From positions 1-21,060 of the forward strand of contig CAYRPN010000109.1 of NCBI GenBank assembly GCA_964426135.1: a DNA stretch of 21,060 nucleotides, in the 5' to 3' direction. Both the position numbers and the translations under genes were made by a program. Shown here in pieces: positions 14,381 through 21,060 of the stretch. The DNA comes from CAYRPN01 sp964426135. Lineage in GTDB: Bacteria > Planctomycetota > Phycisphaerae > Phycisphaerales > Phycisphaeraceae. The notes under the pieces are model-generated. The model made no database searches, had not been told where the DNA came from, and saw only the letters and a program-made list of their open reading frames with translations. The first letter of the stretch is position 1; the number at the start of each line of letters is the position of its first letter.

Positions 14381-15610
14381 TCAGGATCCAGCGGTGATGA
14401 GGCCGACGATCGGTCCGGCCACGGTGTCAGTGCCCACGTCATGCACGTTCACCGCGACGCGGCGCGTGCCCAGGTAGGTGAGCTGCCGCTCGGCGAACTT
14501 GTAGTCCTTCGAGAGGTCGATGTTCACCCCGCGACGCTGCCCGACCGTGACGGCCTGGCGCAAGTCGCCGTAGAGCGCGCACACCTGGCTGTTGGCGGCA
14601 GTGCGCGGCATCTTCTGGGAGATGACCACGGGGTCACCGCCGAAGACGAAGTTGCGTCGGCCCTCGATCTCCGCAGCCGTGACGCCGCCCACGGCATTCA
14701 TCAGGCGAACCATCACGTTGAAGAAGTACGAGCGCGACACGAACCACTTCGCATTGGCGGTCGCGTAGGTCGGCAGCGCACCCATCACGCGCTCGTGATC
14801 GCCCATCGTCAGTTCGGTGTAGGCGTTGCCCGCGCCAAGGATCAGGCCGCCGCCCTCGTCCACACCGTTGACCGTCGCCAGGCGTTGACGCACGCCGTTG
14901 ACGCCGAAGTACGTGACCGTGCCGTCGCCGTTGAAGCCGATGTCGTCCATCTTCTCGGCCATCGCCTGGGCGATTTCCGTGGCGATCAGTTCGCCGATCA
15001 TCGCGATCGCGTCGTCCGCAAGGGTGCGCGGAACGTAGGTGAGCGTGCCCCATTCCTTGGCGTTGAGCGTGACGTTGCCGAAGGTGGGCTGGCTGGCCGT
15101 TCCCGCCGTGTTCTCGCCGACCAGGAACACCGACATGCCACCGGTACGGCGCAGGAAAGTGAGGCTGTCGCCGACCATCGGCATGACGAAAGCGTTGCTT
15201 TCGAAGGCCGAGAACTGCTCGACCAGGCGATGCAGGCGGCTGCTGAACTCAGGCACGAGCAGCGCGCCGTCCGTGGCGCTGTCCATCGCCCGCTGCTGGA
15301 TGTCCTTGTAGTCGCTGTCGAGAATCTGCGAGCAGCGGATCGCCAGCGCGTCCGTCGCCGAGTCCACCCCGCGAGCCTTGCTCAGCATCATGGCGCCGAA
15401 AGCTCGGGCCTGATCTTCGCTTTCGAAGGCTCCGCGGTAGTTGCCCCGGCTGTCCCAGGAGTGCATCTTCACCGCCTTCATGCGACGTTCGATGTCGCCG
15501 CCCATGCGGGCGAACTGCGTCTCCAGTTGCTTGATCGCGTCGGTGTGCTGGTCCACCGTGGCCACTTTGCCCGCGATCTTTTCGATCATTTGTTCAATGC
15601 GTGGATTCAT
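14381..15610 (-). CDS. Phage major capsid protein, HK97 fold
   Basis: 409-aa capsid subunit. The first 50 or so residues are a coiled-coil delta-domain-like segment (IEQMIEKIAGKVATVDQHT and following), normally removed by the prohead protease. The mature shell protein follows from about residue 100: DGALLVPEFSSRLHRLVEQF, NAFVMPMVGDSLTFLRR, then GTLTYVPRTLADDAIAMIGE and IAQAMAEKMDDIGFNGDG, the classic HK97-family P-domain long helix pattern. The C-terminal region ends in a strand-rich RRVAVNVHDVGTD. The order protease, 94-aa protein, capsid matches HK97-type head modules. The start at 15610 overlaps the upstream gene by 17 bp and has only a weak purine SD. Assignment is firm from motif order and context. 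Confidence 0.92.
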   Translation of the reverse strand: MNPRIEQMIEKIAGKVATVDQHTDAIKQLETQFARMGGDIERRMKAVKMHSWDSRGNYRGAFESEDQARAFGAMMLSKARGVDSATDALAIRCSQILDSDYKDIQQRAMDSATDGALLVPEFSSRLHRLVEQFSAFESNAFVMPMVGDSLTFLRRTGGMSVFLVGENTAGTASQPTFGNVTLNAKEWGTLTYVPRTLADDAIAMIGELIATEIAQAMAEKMDDIGFNGDGTVTYFGVNGVRQRLATVNGVDEGGGLILGAGNAYTELTMGDHERVMGALPTYATANAKWFVSRSYFFNVMVRLMNAVGGVTAAEIEGRRNFVFGGDPVVISQKMPRTAANSQVCALYGDLRQAVTVGQRRGVNIDLSKDYKFAERQLTYLGTRRVAVNVHDVGTDTVAGPIVGLITAGS

Positions 15611-15878
15611 GGTTGGTTTCGCTTTCGCGCTCGGTTTGCTCGAGCGCCTTGTCGATGAACTGGCGAAGGCCGGTCTCGATGTTCTTCATCACCGCCGCCG
15701 CCACGGCATTGACCGCGCCGGGCGGGAACAGATCACTGAGCGCCGAGACCAGGCGAAGCGGATCATCGCGCTTCATGGCCTCCGTCAACGCCGCGTGAAC
15801 GTCCGCATGCTTCAGCAGGCTGCGCTGAAGCGCGGCTCCCAGTCTCATGGTGCGTTCGGTGATGATGTCGATCGGCAT
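15594..15878 (-). CDS. Small protein between prohead protease and capsid, unknown
   Basis: 94-aa, mostly helical protein (MPIDIITERTMRLGAALQRS at the start; acidic, polar C-terminus EQTERESETNHESTH). It has no cysteines and no membrane segment. Its place between protease and capsid and its 17-bp overlap with the capsid gene suggest a head-assembly role such as a scaffold or chaperone, but the sequence itself shows no family signature. A weak AGGA lies about 10 nt before the ATG at 15878. Confidence 0.6.
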   Translation of the reverse strand: MPIDIITERTMRLGAALQRSLLKHADVHAALTEAMKRDDPLRLVSALSDLFPPGAVNAVAAAVMKNIETGLRQFIDKALEQTERESETNHESTH

Positions 15879-15921
15879 CGCTCGTCATCCTGGTGGGTTG
15901 GTTCAGCCCTTTGCCGTCTGC

Positions 15922-16002
15922 CGCTGGCCGGGCACATGCCAGCGACCTTGACGCATCCGACTCGCCCAGCCCCCTCGCAATCCCGGCAGCGTCAAGCCGG
16001 GA
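15922..16002 (-). other. Two hairpins in the gap after the prohead protease
   Basis: In the 150-bp gap there are two 7-bp perfect stems: TCCCGGC/GCCGGGA (15981-15987 with 15996-16002) and CGCTGGC/GCCAGCG (15922-15928 with 15938-15944). Neither has a proper T tract on the minus strand. They may set the relative expression of protease and capsid, which need different amounts. Confidence 0.4.
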
Positions 16003-16028
16003 TCGCGGCACAGGGCCAAGCGCTATGG

Positions 16029-17042
16029 CTATCGCCGGCCCTTCGTGGGCGTGGCGAGGATTCGTTCCAGCGCGCTGCCGATCTCGTCCTCCGCGCTTTC
16101 GTCGTGGTTGTCGTCGTCATCGGTGTTTAGGTCATCGCCATCACCGAGGTAGTCGTCATCGCCATCGTGATCGTGTCCGCAGCCGCCGGCGGATTTCGCC
16201 CCGGCCGGCCCACTCAGCATCGAATCACGCAGCTCCCCAAACTCCCCGTCCGACAGGTGTGCGACGTGGCCGGAGAGCACACGTCCAACCGTTGCGTCAA
16301 CGATGTCGTTGATGAGTTCATACAGCGGCCCGCTGGTCATCACGTCCAGGGACATGTCGCGAAGCACCTTCTCGATCGCCGGCCTGACCAGGCGAACCGC
16401 CGTCTCGAACTGGCGGTTGCTCAGCTTGCCGCCGGCGCTGACCGCATCAGGATCGGCAGCCGCGCGTCCGCTCATCGCCGACGCCGCCAGCGCCAGGCTC
16501 TGCCGATTCGCCGGGATGCTCACGCAGGAGATTTCCAGAAGCTCAGCTTCGGTATGCACGCGCAGCCGGCGCTTCTCGCCGCTCTCCATTTCGAACTCGC
16601 GAAGCTCATAGGCGTGTGAGATGAAGCCAACCGAAAACGCACGCACCATCCGCTGCTTGAATCGGTTCCACCACTTTTCCGCAAGTTCGTCATCGACCAT
16701 GAACTGGCACGTGCCGATCAACCCTTCGTCCGTGGCCTTCAGGTCCAGCCACTTCCCCACGACGGTCGGGTGCCCATCCGGTGATGAATAGACGTGGTTG
16801 GCGATCAGCACGGGGTTGCTTAGGAAAGTCGCAAGCCACTTGTCGTAAGCGTTCTTGTCGATCAATTCTTCATAGCGGTCGATGTTCGGCGTGGAGACCA
16901 GGGCGGTGACGGTGCGTGCCTTCTCGTCGATGCCGCGCACCAGCGCCGACGCGAAGCCGCGCGATCCCGGCTCGGGCGCGAGCTCGCGCCGCGTCGGGTC
17001 GAGAATCTTCAAGGCCGCGTCGATGTAAAGCTGTGGGTTCAT
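16029..17042 (-). CDS. HK97-family prohead protease with acidic C-terminal tail
   Basis: 337-aa serine protease (HK97 prohead protease type) that cleaves the capsid delta domain during head maturation. The early segment ALVSTPNIDRYEELIDKNAY matches the family. Likely catalytic residues are His83 in LIANHVYSSPDGHP and Ser137 in VRAFSVGFISH, with the conserved ELLEISCVSIPANR (168-180) following. Prohead proteases are usually about 180-250 aa; here about 150 extra residues form a helical region (about 205-275) and then a very acidic tail (290-320, about half Asp/Glu, with HDHDGDDD and NTDDDDNHD). The extra part may be a fused scaffold. The start overlaps the upstream stop by ATGA (17039-17042). 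Confidence 0.88.
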   Translation of the reverse strand: MNPQLYIDAALKILDPTRRELAPEPGSRGFASALVRGIDEKARTVTALVSTPNIDRYEELIDKNAYDKWLATFLSNPVLIANHVYSSPDGHPTVVGKWLDLKATDEGLIGTCQFMVDDELAEKWWNRFKQRMVRAFSVGFISHAYELREFEMESGEKRRLRVHTEAELLEISCVSIPANRQSLALAASAMSGRAAADPDAVSAGGKLSNRQFETAVRLVRPAIEKVLRDMSLDVMTSGPLYELINDIVDATVGRVLSGHVAHLSDGEFGELRDSMLSGPAGAKSAGGCGHDHDGDDDYLGDGDDLNTDDDDNHDESAEDEIGSALERILATPTKGRR

Positions 17043-17278
17043 TGCGCCAGTTCCTCGTCAAAGTCCGCAAGGTCAGCCTCGATGCAGATCGATCGGCAGG
17101 CCTGTCGGCAGAGCAGTTCCACGCCCTCTCGCCCAAGCTCGTCCGCCGCCGCGTCGATGCCCATGTCCGCGATCAGGCGCAGCGTTTTCCGCATGTCGCG
17201 GAGACAGGCGTTCACCTGATCGGCGTTGGCGCGCAGGCGCGCGAGCGTGGAGCGGGTCTCGGTTGGATCGTCGCTCAT
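17039..17278 (-). CDS. Small helical protein between sigma factor and protease
   Basis: 79-aa protein, predicted all-helical, with four cysteines (positions about 25, 57, 61 and 65; LLCRQACRSICIEAD). It overlaps both neighbours by ATGA junctions, which is strong evidence that it is translated in a coupled operon. The cysteines could bind a metal, but the spacing is not one I recognise. Family unknown. Confidence 0.65.
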   Translation of the reverse strand: MSDDPTETRSTLARLRANADQVNACLRDMRKTLRLIADMGIDAAADELGREGVELLCRQACRSICIEADLADFDEELAQ

Positions 17279-18543
17279 GCGCCCTCCAGTCCGCTGTCGC
17301 GCCAGCCGTTGAGCAGCATGTCTTCATTGATGCCCAGCACGCGGCAGAGCGCGTCGCGCGTCCTGGACCGAATGCTGCCCCGGCCGCCTGGAGACACACG
17401 GTGCATCGCGTAACGAAGCGTTTCCTCCGCCAGGCCCGCCGCGCTGGCCAGCGCCTTGATCCCGCGCATGCCCAGCGCCTTGGCTCGATGCAGCAGCCAC
17501 ACGCCCCAGACGGAGACGCGAGTATCGATGAACGCGTTGCCGCGACGCCGTGCCTTTTGCCGCGCCTCCATCCGCTGAATCACCTTCGCGGATACCTCAT
17601 CGCGACCGATCACCCTCATCACCACGAGGCGTAGACGGCGCAACGCCGCGTGAAGTGTCAGGTACACCCACTGGTACGAGCGCTTGAACATCAACGCAAG
17701 CTTGCGGTACGTCAGGCCGTGCGTGTAGTGCTCGTTGATGATGATCCGCTGTTGCGAGGTGAGGCCGGCCAGATTTTCATCCAACACGCGGCGGACTCGC
17801 TCGGCGATGAACTCCTGCGTCTCTTCGCGCCTGTCGTCCTGGTATCGGTGCAGCGCAAGCTGATCCACCTGGCTGAGTGTCTGCGTGTCAGCTTCGGAAA
17901 GGTTCGTCGTGGCCGGCATCGACCCCCGCCGGCGGCGCTTCGCGAAGTAGCCGCGCCAGCGCGTGCGAACCCAATCGACCAGATACGTGGAGAAGCGGAA
18001 GCCGTGCGACACATCGTTGTGATCCACCGCGAGTATCAGCGCCATCATCACTTCGCTGATCACCTCGTCATAGGTGAGTTCCTTCGGCGGCGTGATGCGG
18101 CGACCATCGCGCAGCACACCGTGCCTGGCCACGTGCGCCGCCAGTTCCAGTGTGTGGTTGATGATGCTCTCGCGAATCGCCACCGCCCTGCGATGCCAGC
18201 CGAGCAGCTCACGGGCCGCGCTTTCCTCGCCGGCCTTGGCGCTGGGCGCGAACTGCGCCACGCGGCAGCGGCAGTAGTTGAACTGGAGGAAGATCGCCGT
18301 CTCCTGATCCATCGCCAGTCGGTTGCCGCATCCGCCCTGGCGGACGTGCTCGTGCATGAAGGGCAGGAACCAAGACGTATCGGCGGCGGGGATCGGCGCG
18401 GCGTCGGTGAAGAGGCGGCGCTCGGCGTCCGGCTCGTGGAAGGTTGGGTGATCGATGAACGGATGATCGCCCGCCAGGAGGCGGACAAGCTCTGCCTGAT
18501 CGGCGGCGCTCAGCGCGGGCGAGTTGGCGGGCAACGTGGTCAT
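17275..18543 (-). CDS. Phage-encoded sigma-70-like factor with C-terminal XRE-like HTH
   Basis: 422-aa transcription factor. A region 1.2-like segment is at about 78-97. Region 2 is at about 155-205: TYDEVISEVMMALILAVDHN and SHGFRFSTYLVDWVRTRW align well with sigma 2.1-2.4 (compare GFRFSTYATWWIRQ). Region 4 is at about 258-308: LTSQQRIIINEHYTHGLTYR and LALMFKRSYQWVYLTLHAAL, a helix-turn-helix. Beyond this is a third part with another helix-turn-helix (about 358-410, RGIKALASAAGLAEETLRYA then LCRVLGINEDMLL) resembling Cro/C1-type domains. It is the first gene of the capsid block and overlaps the next by ATGA, so it could direct host RNA polymerase to late promoters, a job done by C or Mor proteins in Mu. 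Start ATG 18543; SD weak. Confidence 0.85.
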   Translation of the reverse strand: MTTLPANSPALSAADQAELVRLLAGDHPFIDHPTFHEPDAERRLFTDAAPIPAADTSWFLPFMHEHVRQGGCGNRLAMDQETAIFLQFNYCRCRVAQFAPSAKAGEESAARELLGWHRRAVAIRESIINHTLELAAHVARHGVLRDGRRITPPKELTYDEVISEVMMALILAVDHNDVSHGFRFSTYLVDWVRTRWRGYFAKRRRRGSMPATTNLSEADTQTLSQVDQLALHRYQDDRREETQEFIAERVRRVLDENLAGLTSQQRIIINEHYTHGLTYRKLALMFKRSYQWVYLTLHAALRRLRLVVMRVIGRDEVSAKVIQRMEARQKARRRGNAFIDTRVSVWGVWLLHRAKALGMRGIKALASAAGLAEETLRYAMHRVSPGGRGSIRSRTRDALCRVLGINEDMLLNGWRDSGLEGA

Positions 18544-18580
18544 CCGTGACGATCCGAAGCCGGGCCGGCAGCCATGCCGG

Positions 18581-18638
18581 GAAAAAATAAGGGCCGCTCT
18601 GATCCGTGCCGTGCCCGAGCATGGATCAGAACGGCCCT
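18581..18638 (-). terminator. Rho-independent terminator isolating the capsid operon
   Basis: On the minus strand a 16-bp stem with one mismatch (AGGGCCGTTCTGATCC paired with GGATCAGAGCGGCCCT), a 17-nt loop, then TTATTTTTT. It stops transcripts coming from the gene at 19481-18714 before the sigma-factor gene, so the capsid operon needs its own promoter in the short space up to 18543. Confidence 0.85.
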
Positions 18639-18713
18639 CGCGGGTCGTTCGGTATATTTAATGGCGGGAGCAGTGATTTATCTAATGTCGATCGAACAAG
18701 TAACGTGCGCGGG

Positions 18714-19481
18714 TCACTTCTTTTTGTTCTTCTTGGAATTGTCTGCAGTAAATCGCACCTTATCAAGTGTCGAAGGTTTGATTGGATGCACTTTCTCTTC
18801 GCACAGTTTGACGAACTGCGGTAAGACCTCAGCGATTTTCGCGGCATCGAACTCAAAGATCAGTACCGACGACAACAAGCCGTTAATCCCCTCAATGATC
18901 GGCAACGAGCGAACGTTTGGACCGAAGAACTGCGTGCCGGCGTCATCAACGTGCTGATAGATGTGAGTCAGCCCCATCGCGTTTGGATGCGCGAAGTCGC
19001 TTAAGCGATCATACACTTCGTCAATTTTCGGAAATGTCTTTGCCAGATGCGTCTCGATTGTGGTCAGAACATTCATCGCTTGAAAGGCATTAGGGACTTC
19101 CGTCGCAAGCCGAGGATCTTTGGTTCCAAGGCTCGCGCGAACGAGAAACTCATCCATATCTGTTGTTAGCTGTTGCTCTGCATTTGCCTGCTCAAGTTTG
19201 ACGCGTAGCAGGTGGTGCAGCGCCATCGTCTCCATTGCCGCCCGTGCGAGGATGAAACCGGGAATCAAACGACCGGCGTTCAACTGCGCGTGTGCGATAC
19301 TGGAAATCTCCAGCATTCGATGACTCAAACAGATGTGCAGCGAATGAGCTTTCCACGGCCATTTATGCGTTTTAGAGAGTGCGCACAGGTGGGACTGTAC
19401 TGGCGTCTTCTCTCGAATCGCTCCGATGCAGTCGAGCACCTCTCCGAGTCGCTTCGTTTCAAGGTCTTGTAGTTTGTACAT
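18714..19481 (-). CDS. Helical hypothetical protein, accessory gene next to the transposase
   Basis: 255-aa predicted soluble, mostly helical protein. The likely start is ATG 19481 (MYKLQDLETKRLGEVL); an in-frame extension to 19619 has low-complexity content. Notable segments: LIPGFILARAAMETMALHHL (about 71-90) and VYDRLSDFAHPNAMGLTHIY (about 157-176), with conserved-looking Arg, Glu and His residues, and a Lys-rich C-terminus (NSKKNKKK). The pattern of an R-A-x-x-E helix followed later by a LSxFxHP motif recalls uncharacterised HEPN-like or DUF5677-like proteins, but I cannot confirm this. Its DNA is less GC-rich than the phage genes, and it has its own terminator and a possible promoter, so it looks like a separately acquired cargo gene, possibly defence-related. 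Confidence 0.7.
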   Translation of the reverse strand: MYKLQDLETKRLGEVLDCIGAIREKTPVQSHLCALSKTHKWPWKAHSLHICLSHRMLEISSIAHAQLNAGRLIPGFILARAAMETMALHHLLRVKLEQANAEQQLTTDMDEFLVRASLGTKDPRLATEVPNAFQAMNVLTTIETHLAKTFPKIDEVYDRLSDFAHPNAMGLTHIYQHVDDAGTQFFGPNVRSLPIIEGINGLLSSVLIFEFDAAKIAEVLPQFVKLCEEKVHPIKPSTLDKVRFTADNSKKNKKK

Positions 19482-19527
19482 GGATGCACCCGTTGCTCTA
19501 TCTCCTCTCCTCTCCTGCCCGCGCGCG

Positions 19528-19533
19528 ATTCTA
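19528..19533 (-). promoter_or_regulatory. Putative -10 box for the 255-aa gene
   Basis: The minus strand reads TAGAAT (five of six -10 positions), 46 bp upstream of the ATG at 19481. The -35 region is weak (TTCTGT at 15 bp). A GGAGAGGAGAGGAG purine tract lies between it and the start codon. Confidence 0.3.
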
Positions 19534-19717
19534 AGGAAATACGGTACCACAGAACCCACACGCGCTCCGCGCCAACCCAAGCGTCCGAAACCGATCGACG
19601 TGGAACCAGGCACACTCATCTACGAAGAACCGATCTGCCGCACCGGTGACGCTGTGCGATAGTTCCCTGCGTTCATCGTATGGCACGACTGAGAAGGCGA
19701 GCACTGGAGCCAGAGCG

Positions 19718-21060
19718 ATGGCTCATTCAGCATTTCACCGGGACAAGGCGAAGTTCCGCTCGAAGTATTTGCCGACGATCAAGCAGAGTCCGGATCGTTT
19801 CGAGGCGGGTCGCTGCTGGGTCGGCGATCACGCGCAGCTTGACTTCATCCTGCGGATCAAGGATCGGCTGGTGCGCGCGTTCGTCACGACTTGGATGGAC
19901 TGGCGCACGCACAAGATCGTCGGTTGGTGCCTGTCACCGGAGCCAAACACGGGCACGATCATGGCGGCGGCGAAGATGGCGTTCAGCGATGAGTCGAACA
20001 TGGGCGGGCCTGCCGAGGTCGTCATCGACAACGGGCGGGATTACGATTCTTGGACGTGGAGCGGGCAGACCAAGCAGCAACGGCTTCAGCGCGTGCTGAG
20101 CAAGGGCTATATCGACGAGAGCTCGTTCAAAGGCGTGTGGGGCCTGCTGAAGGTCGAGGCGCACTACTCCATCGCGTACTGTCCCAACGGCAAGAGTCCG
20201 ATGGAGCGCTGGTTCCGGGTGATGCACGACAACTTCTGCAAGAGTTTTCCCACCTACTGCGGATCGACACCTGAGCAGAAGCCGGAGGGTTTGGCGGACA
20301 TTCTGGAGCGCAAGCCCCAGCTTGTGCCGCAACTCAGCCACGTGCGCGAGAGGTTCGCGCAGTTCGTCCAGGGATGGAACGAGTGCAGCGATCACCAGAT
20401 GGATCACCTGATCGACGACGACACCGGGCAGCGGCTGTCGTCTGCCGAGGCGATGCACCGCTGGTGTATCGAGCAGCGGTTCATCGATCCGGCTTCGCTG
20501 GAGGCCGCGCTACGCATCTGGACGCCGCCTCAGAAGGTCGGTAAGCACGGCGTGGCAATCACCGTCGCCGGCCAGCGGCTGGAGTACGGGGCCACTGAGC
20601 ACGCGCTGGGGCCGTTCAAGCCCGGCGTCCGTCGCAAGGCGAAAGAGCGGAGAGTCCTGGTCAGCCACAACGTGGATGACCTGTCGTCGGTGCGCGTCTA
20701 CGCCATGTCCGACCAGGGCGAAGCGTTGTCGCTGATCTGCGTTGCCCCGATCAACCAGATGGGCGGCATGCACGGGGACATCGGGCGCGAGCTGGTGAAG
20801 GATCAACTTAAACGGCAGCGTGATTACAACAAGGCGCTGAAGTTCGTCAGCGAGAATCGCGAGCTTGAATATCTGACCAAGTACGAACTGATCGCCAGCG
20901 CTTCGATCGAGCAGCAACGGCCTCAGCAGCCGGCGCACGCGATGCAGCTTGTGGCCACGGCGCTGGACGCCCAGGGCGAACGGGTGCAGCAGGAAACCGA
21001 ACGGCTCGCGGTCGGCGCGGAGGCGAGGTCGGGACGAGCATCAACGAATGGATGGCTTGA
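19718..21060 (+). CDS. Mu-type (MuA-like) DDE transposase, N-terminally short, runs off the window
   Basis: The open frame has no stop from 19535 to the window end; from the first ATG (19718, with GGAG 8 nt upstream) at least 447 aa are present. The retroviral-integrase-fold core starts almost at once: CWVGDHAQLDF gives Asp37, EVVIDNGRDYDSW gives Asp104 and GKSPMERWF gives Glu163, the DDE triad in MuA-type spacing. About 260-350 (ALRIWTPPQKVGKHGVAI and following) matches the Mu transposase C-terminal beta-barrel. MuA-family proteins carry 200 or more residues of HTH DNA-binding domains before the core; none is found here in any frame, so the gene is 5'-truncated or its N-terminus is supplied separately. 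The partner ATPase gene (MuB-like) would lie beyond 21,060. Confidence 0.88.
   Translation, partial: MAHSAFHRDKAKFRSKYLPTIKQSPDRFEAGRCWVGDHAQLDFILRIKDRLVRAFVTTWMDWRTHKIVGWCLSPEPNTGTIMAAAKMAFSDESNMGGPAEVVIDNGRDYDSWTWSGQTKQQRLQRVLSKGYIDESSFKGVWGLLKVEAHYSIAYCPNGKSPMERWFRVMHDNFCKSFPTYCGSTPEQKPEGLADILERKPQLVPQLSHVRERFAQFVQGWNECSDHQMDHLIDDDTGQRLSSAEAMHRWCIEQRFIDPASLEAALRIWTPPQKVGKHGVAITVAGQRLEYGATEHALGPFKPGVRRKAKERRVLVSHNVDDLSSVRVYAMSDQGEALSLICVAPINQMGGMHGDIGRELVKDQLKRQRDYNKALKFVSENRELEYLTKYELIASASIEQQRPQQPAHAMQLVATALDAQGERVQQETERLAVGAEARSGRASTNGWL

Larger units (their letters stand above)
11878..21060. mobile_element. Phage-derived element: sigma/protease/capsid/tape-measure block plus Mu-type transposase (incomplete in window)
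   Basis: A compact minus-strand block holds a sigma factor, prohead protease, HK97-fold capsid, small proteins and a tape-measure-like protein. A divergent Mu-type transposase runs off the right edge. Head maturation genes are clear, but portal, terminase, connector and tail tube/sheath genes are absent between 11,878 and 18,543. Whether the capsid block and the transposase are one transposable prophage or two adjacent elements cannot be settled here. The left end lies somewhere in 11,206-11,877; the right end is outside. Confidence 0.7.

Noticed and set aside
14441..15658. 405-aa + strand open frame
   Set aside because: Antisense to the major capsid gene; no motif.
15763..16011. 82-aa minus-strand frame between protease and the 94-aa gene
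   Set aside because: Overlaps most of the better-supported 94-aa gene in another frame and has shadow-like composition (HHHRTHH).
17650..18549. 299-aa + strand open frame
   Set aside because: Antisense to the sigma-like gene, whose region 2 and 4 motifs are convincing.
19680..20099. 139-aa + strand frame with many Arg and Ser residues
   Set aside because: Shadow of the transposase, whose DDE core is in a different frame and runs to the window end.

Overview
The window is high-GC bacterial DNA with a chromosomal part (about 1-11,205) and a phage-derived, accessory part (about 11,206-21,060). The overall style suggests a planctomycete-type bacterium, probably from an uncultured or metagenome source. 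The style in question is high-GC housekeeping genes, little operon conservation, many purine/pyrimidine tandem arrays between genes, and starts that often lack a Shine-Dalgarno (SD) sequence. That assignment is inference; there is no rRNA or tRNA marker here.

Chromosomal part. On the + strand: a 60-aa membrane protein with a good terminator, a class I glutamine amidotransferase, and a SixA-type histidine phosphatase. A convergent minus-strand series follows: ROK sugar kinase (7153-6194), trmD (5751-4837), purQ (4698-3883) and a GAF-SpoIIE (RsbU-like) phosphatase (3717-2407). The gaps in both series are filled with octamer arrays built around GGGAC or GAGAC and their complements. In the three paired cases the arrays are inverted and always have the same polarity: the purine arm follows the upstream stop codon and the pyrimidine arm runs up to the next start codon. 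A three-gene + strand cassette (two predicted lipoproteins overlapping by ATGA and a 68-aa protein) has its own promoter. Next come atpD, alone without other ATP synthase genes, and a 2-Cys peroxiredoxin, both on the minus strand.

Phage-derived part. A minus-strand block runs from 18,543 to 11,878: a sigma-70-like factor with an extra C-terminal HTH, a 79-aa protein, an HK97-type prohead protease with an acidic tail, a 94-aa protein, an HK97-fold major capsid protein, a small coiled-coil/HTH protein (weakly Mu gp27-like), a membrane protein and a short tape-measure-like protein. Most junctions overlap or are tight, so it reads as one late operon headed by its own sigma factor. No portal, terminase, head-tail connector or tail tube/sheath gene is present in the block. 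Upstream lie a rho-independent terminator, a helical protein of unknown function (19481-18714), and, on the + strand running off the window, a Mu-type DDE transposase that lacks its usual N-terminal DNA-binding domains. The block is either a stripped or satellite-like transposable prophage or a rearranged one whose remaining genes lie beyond 21,060.

Most noteworthy: the compact capsid/sigma block without portal and terminase, the sigma-HTH fusion, and the polarity of the inverted octamer arrays.
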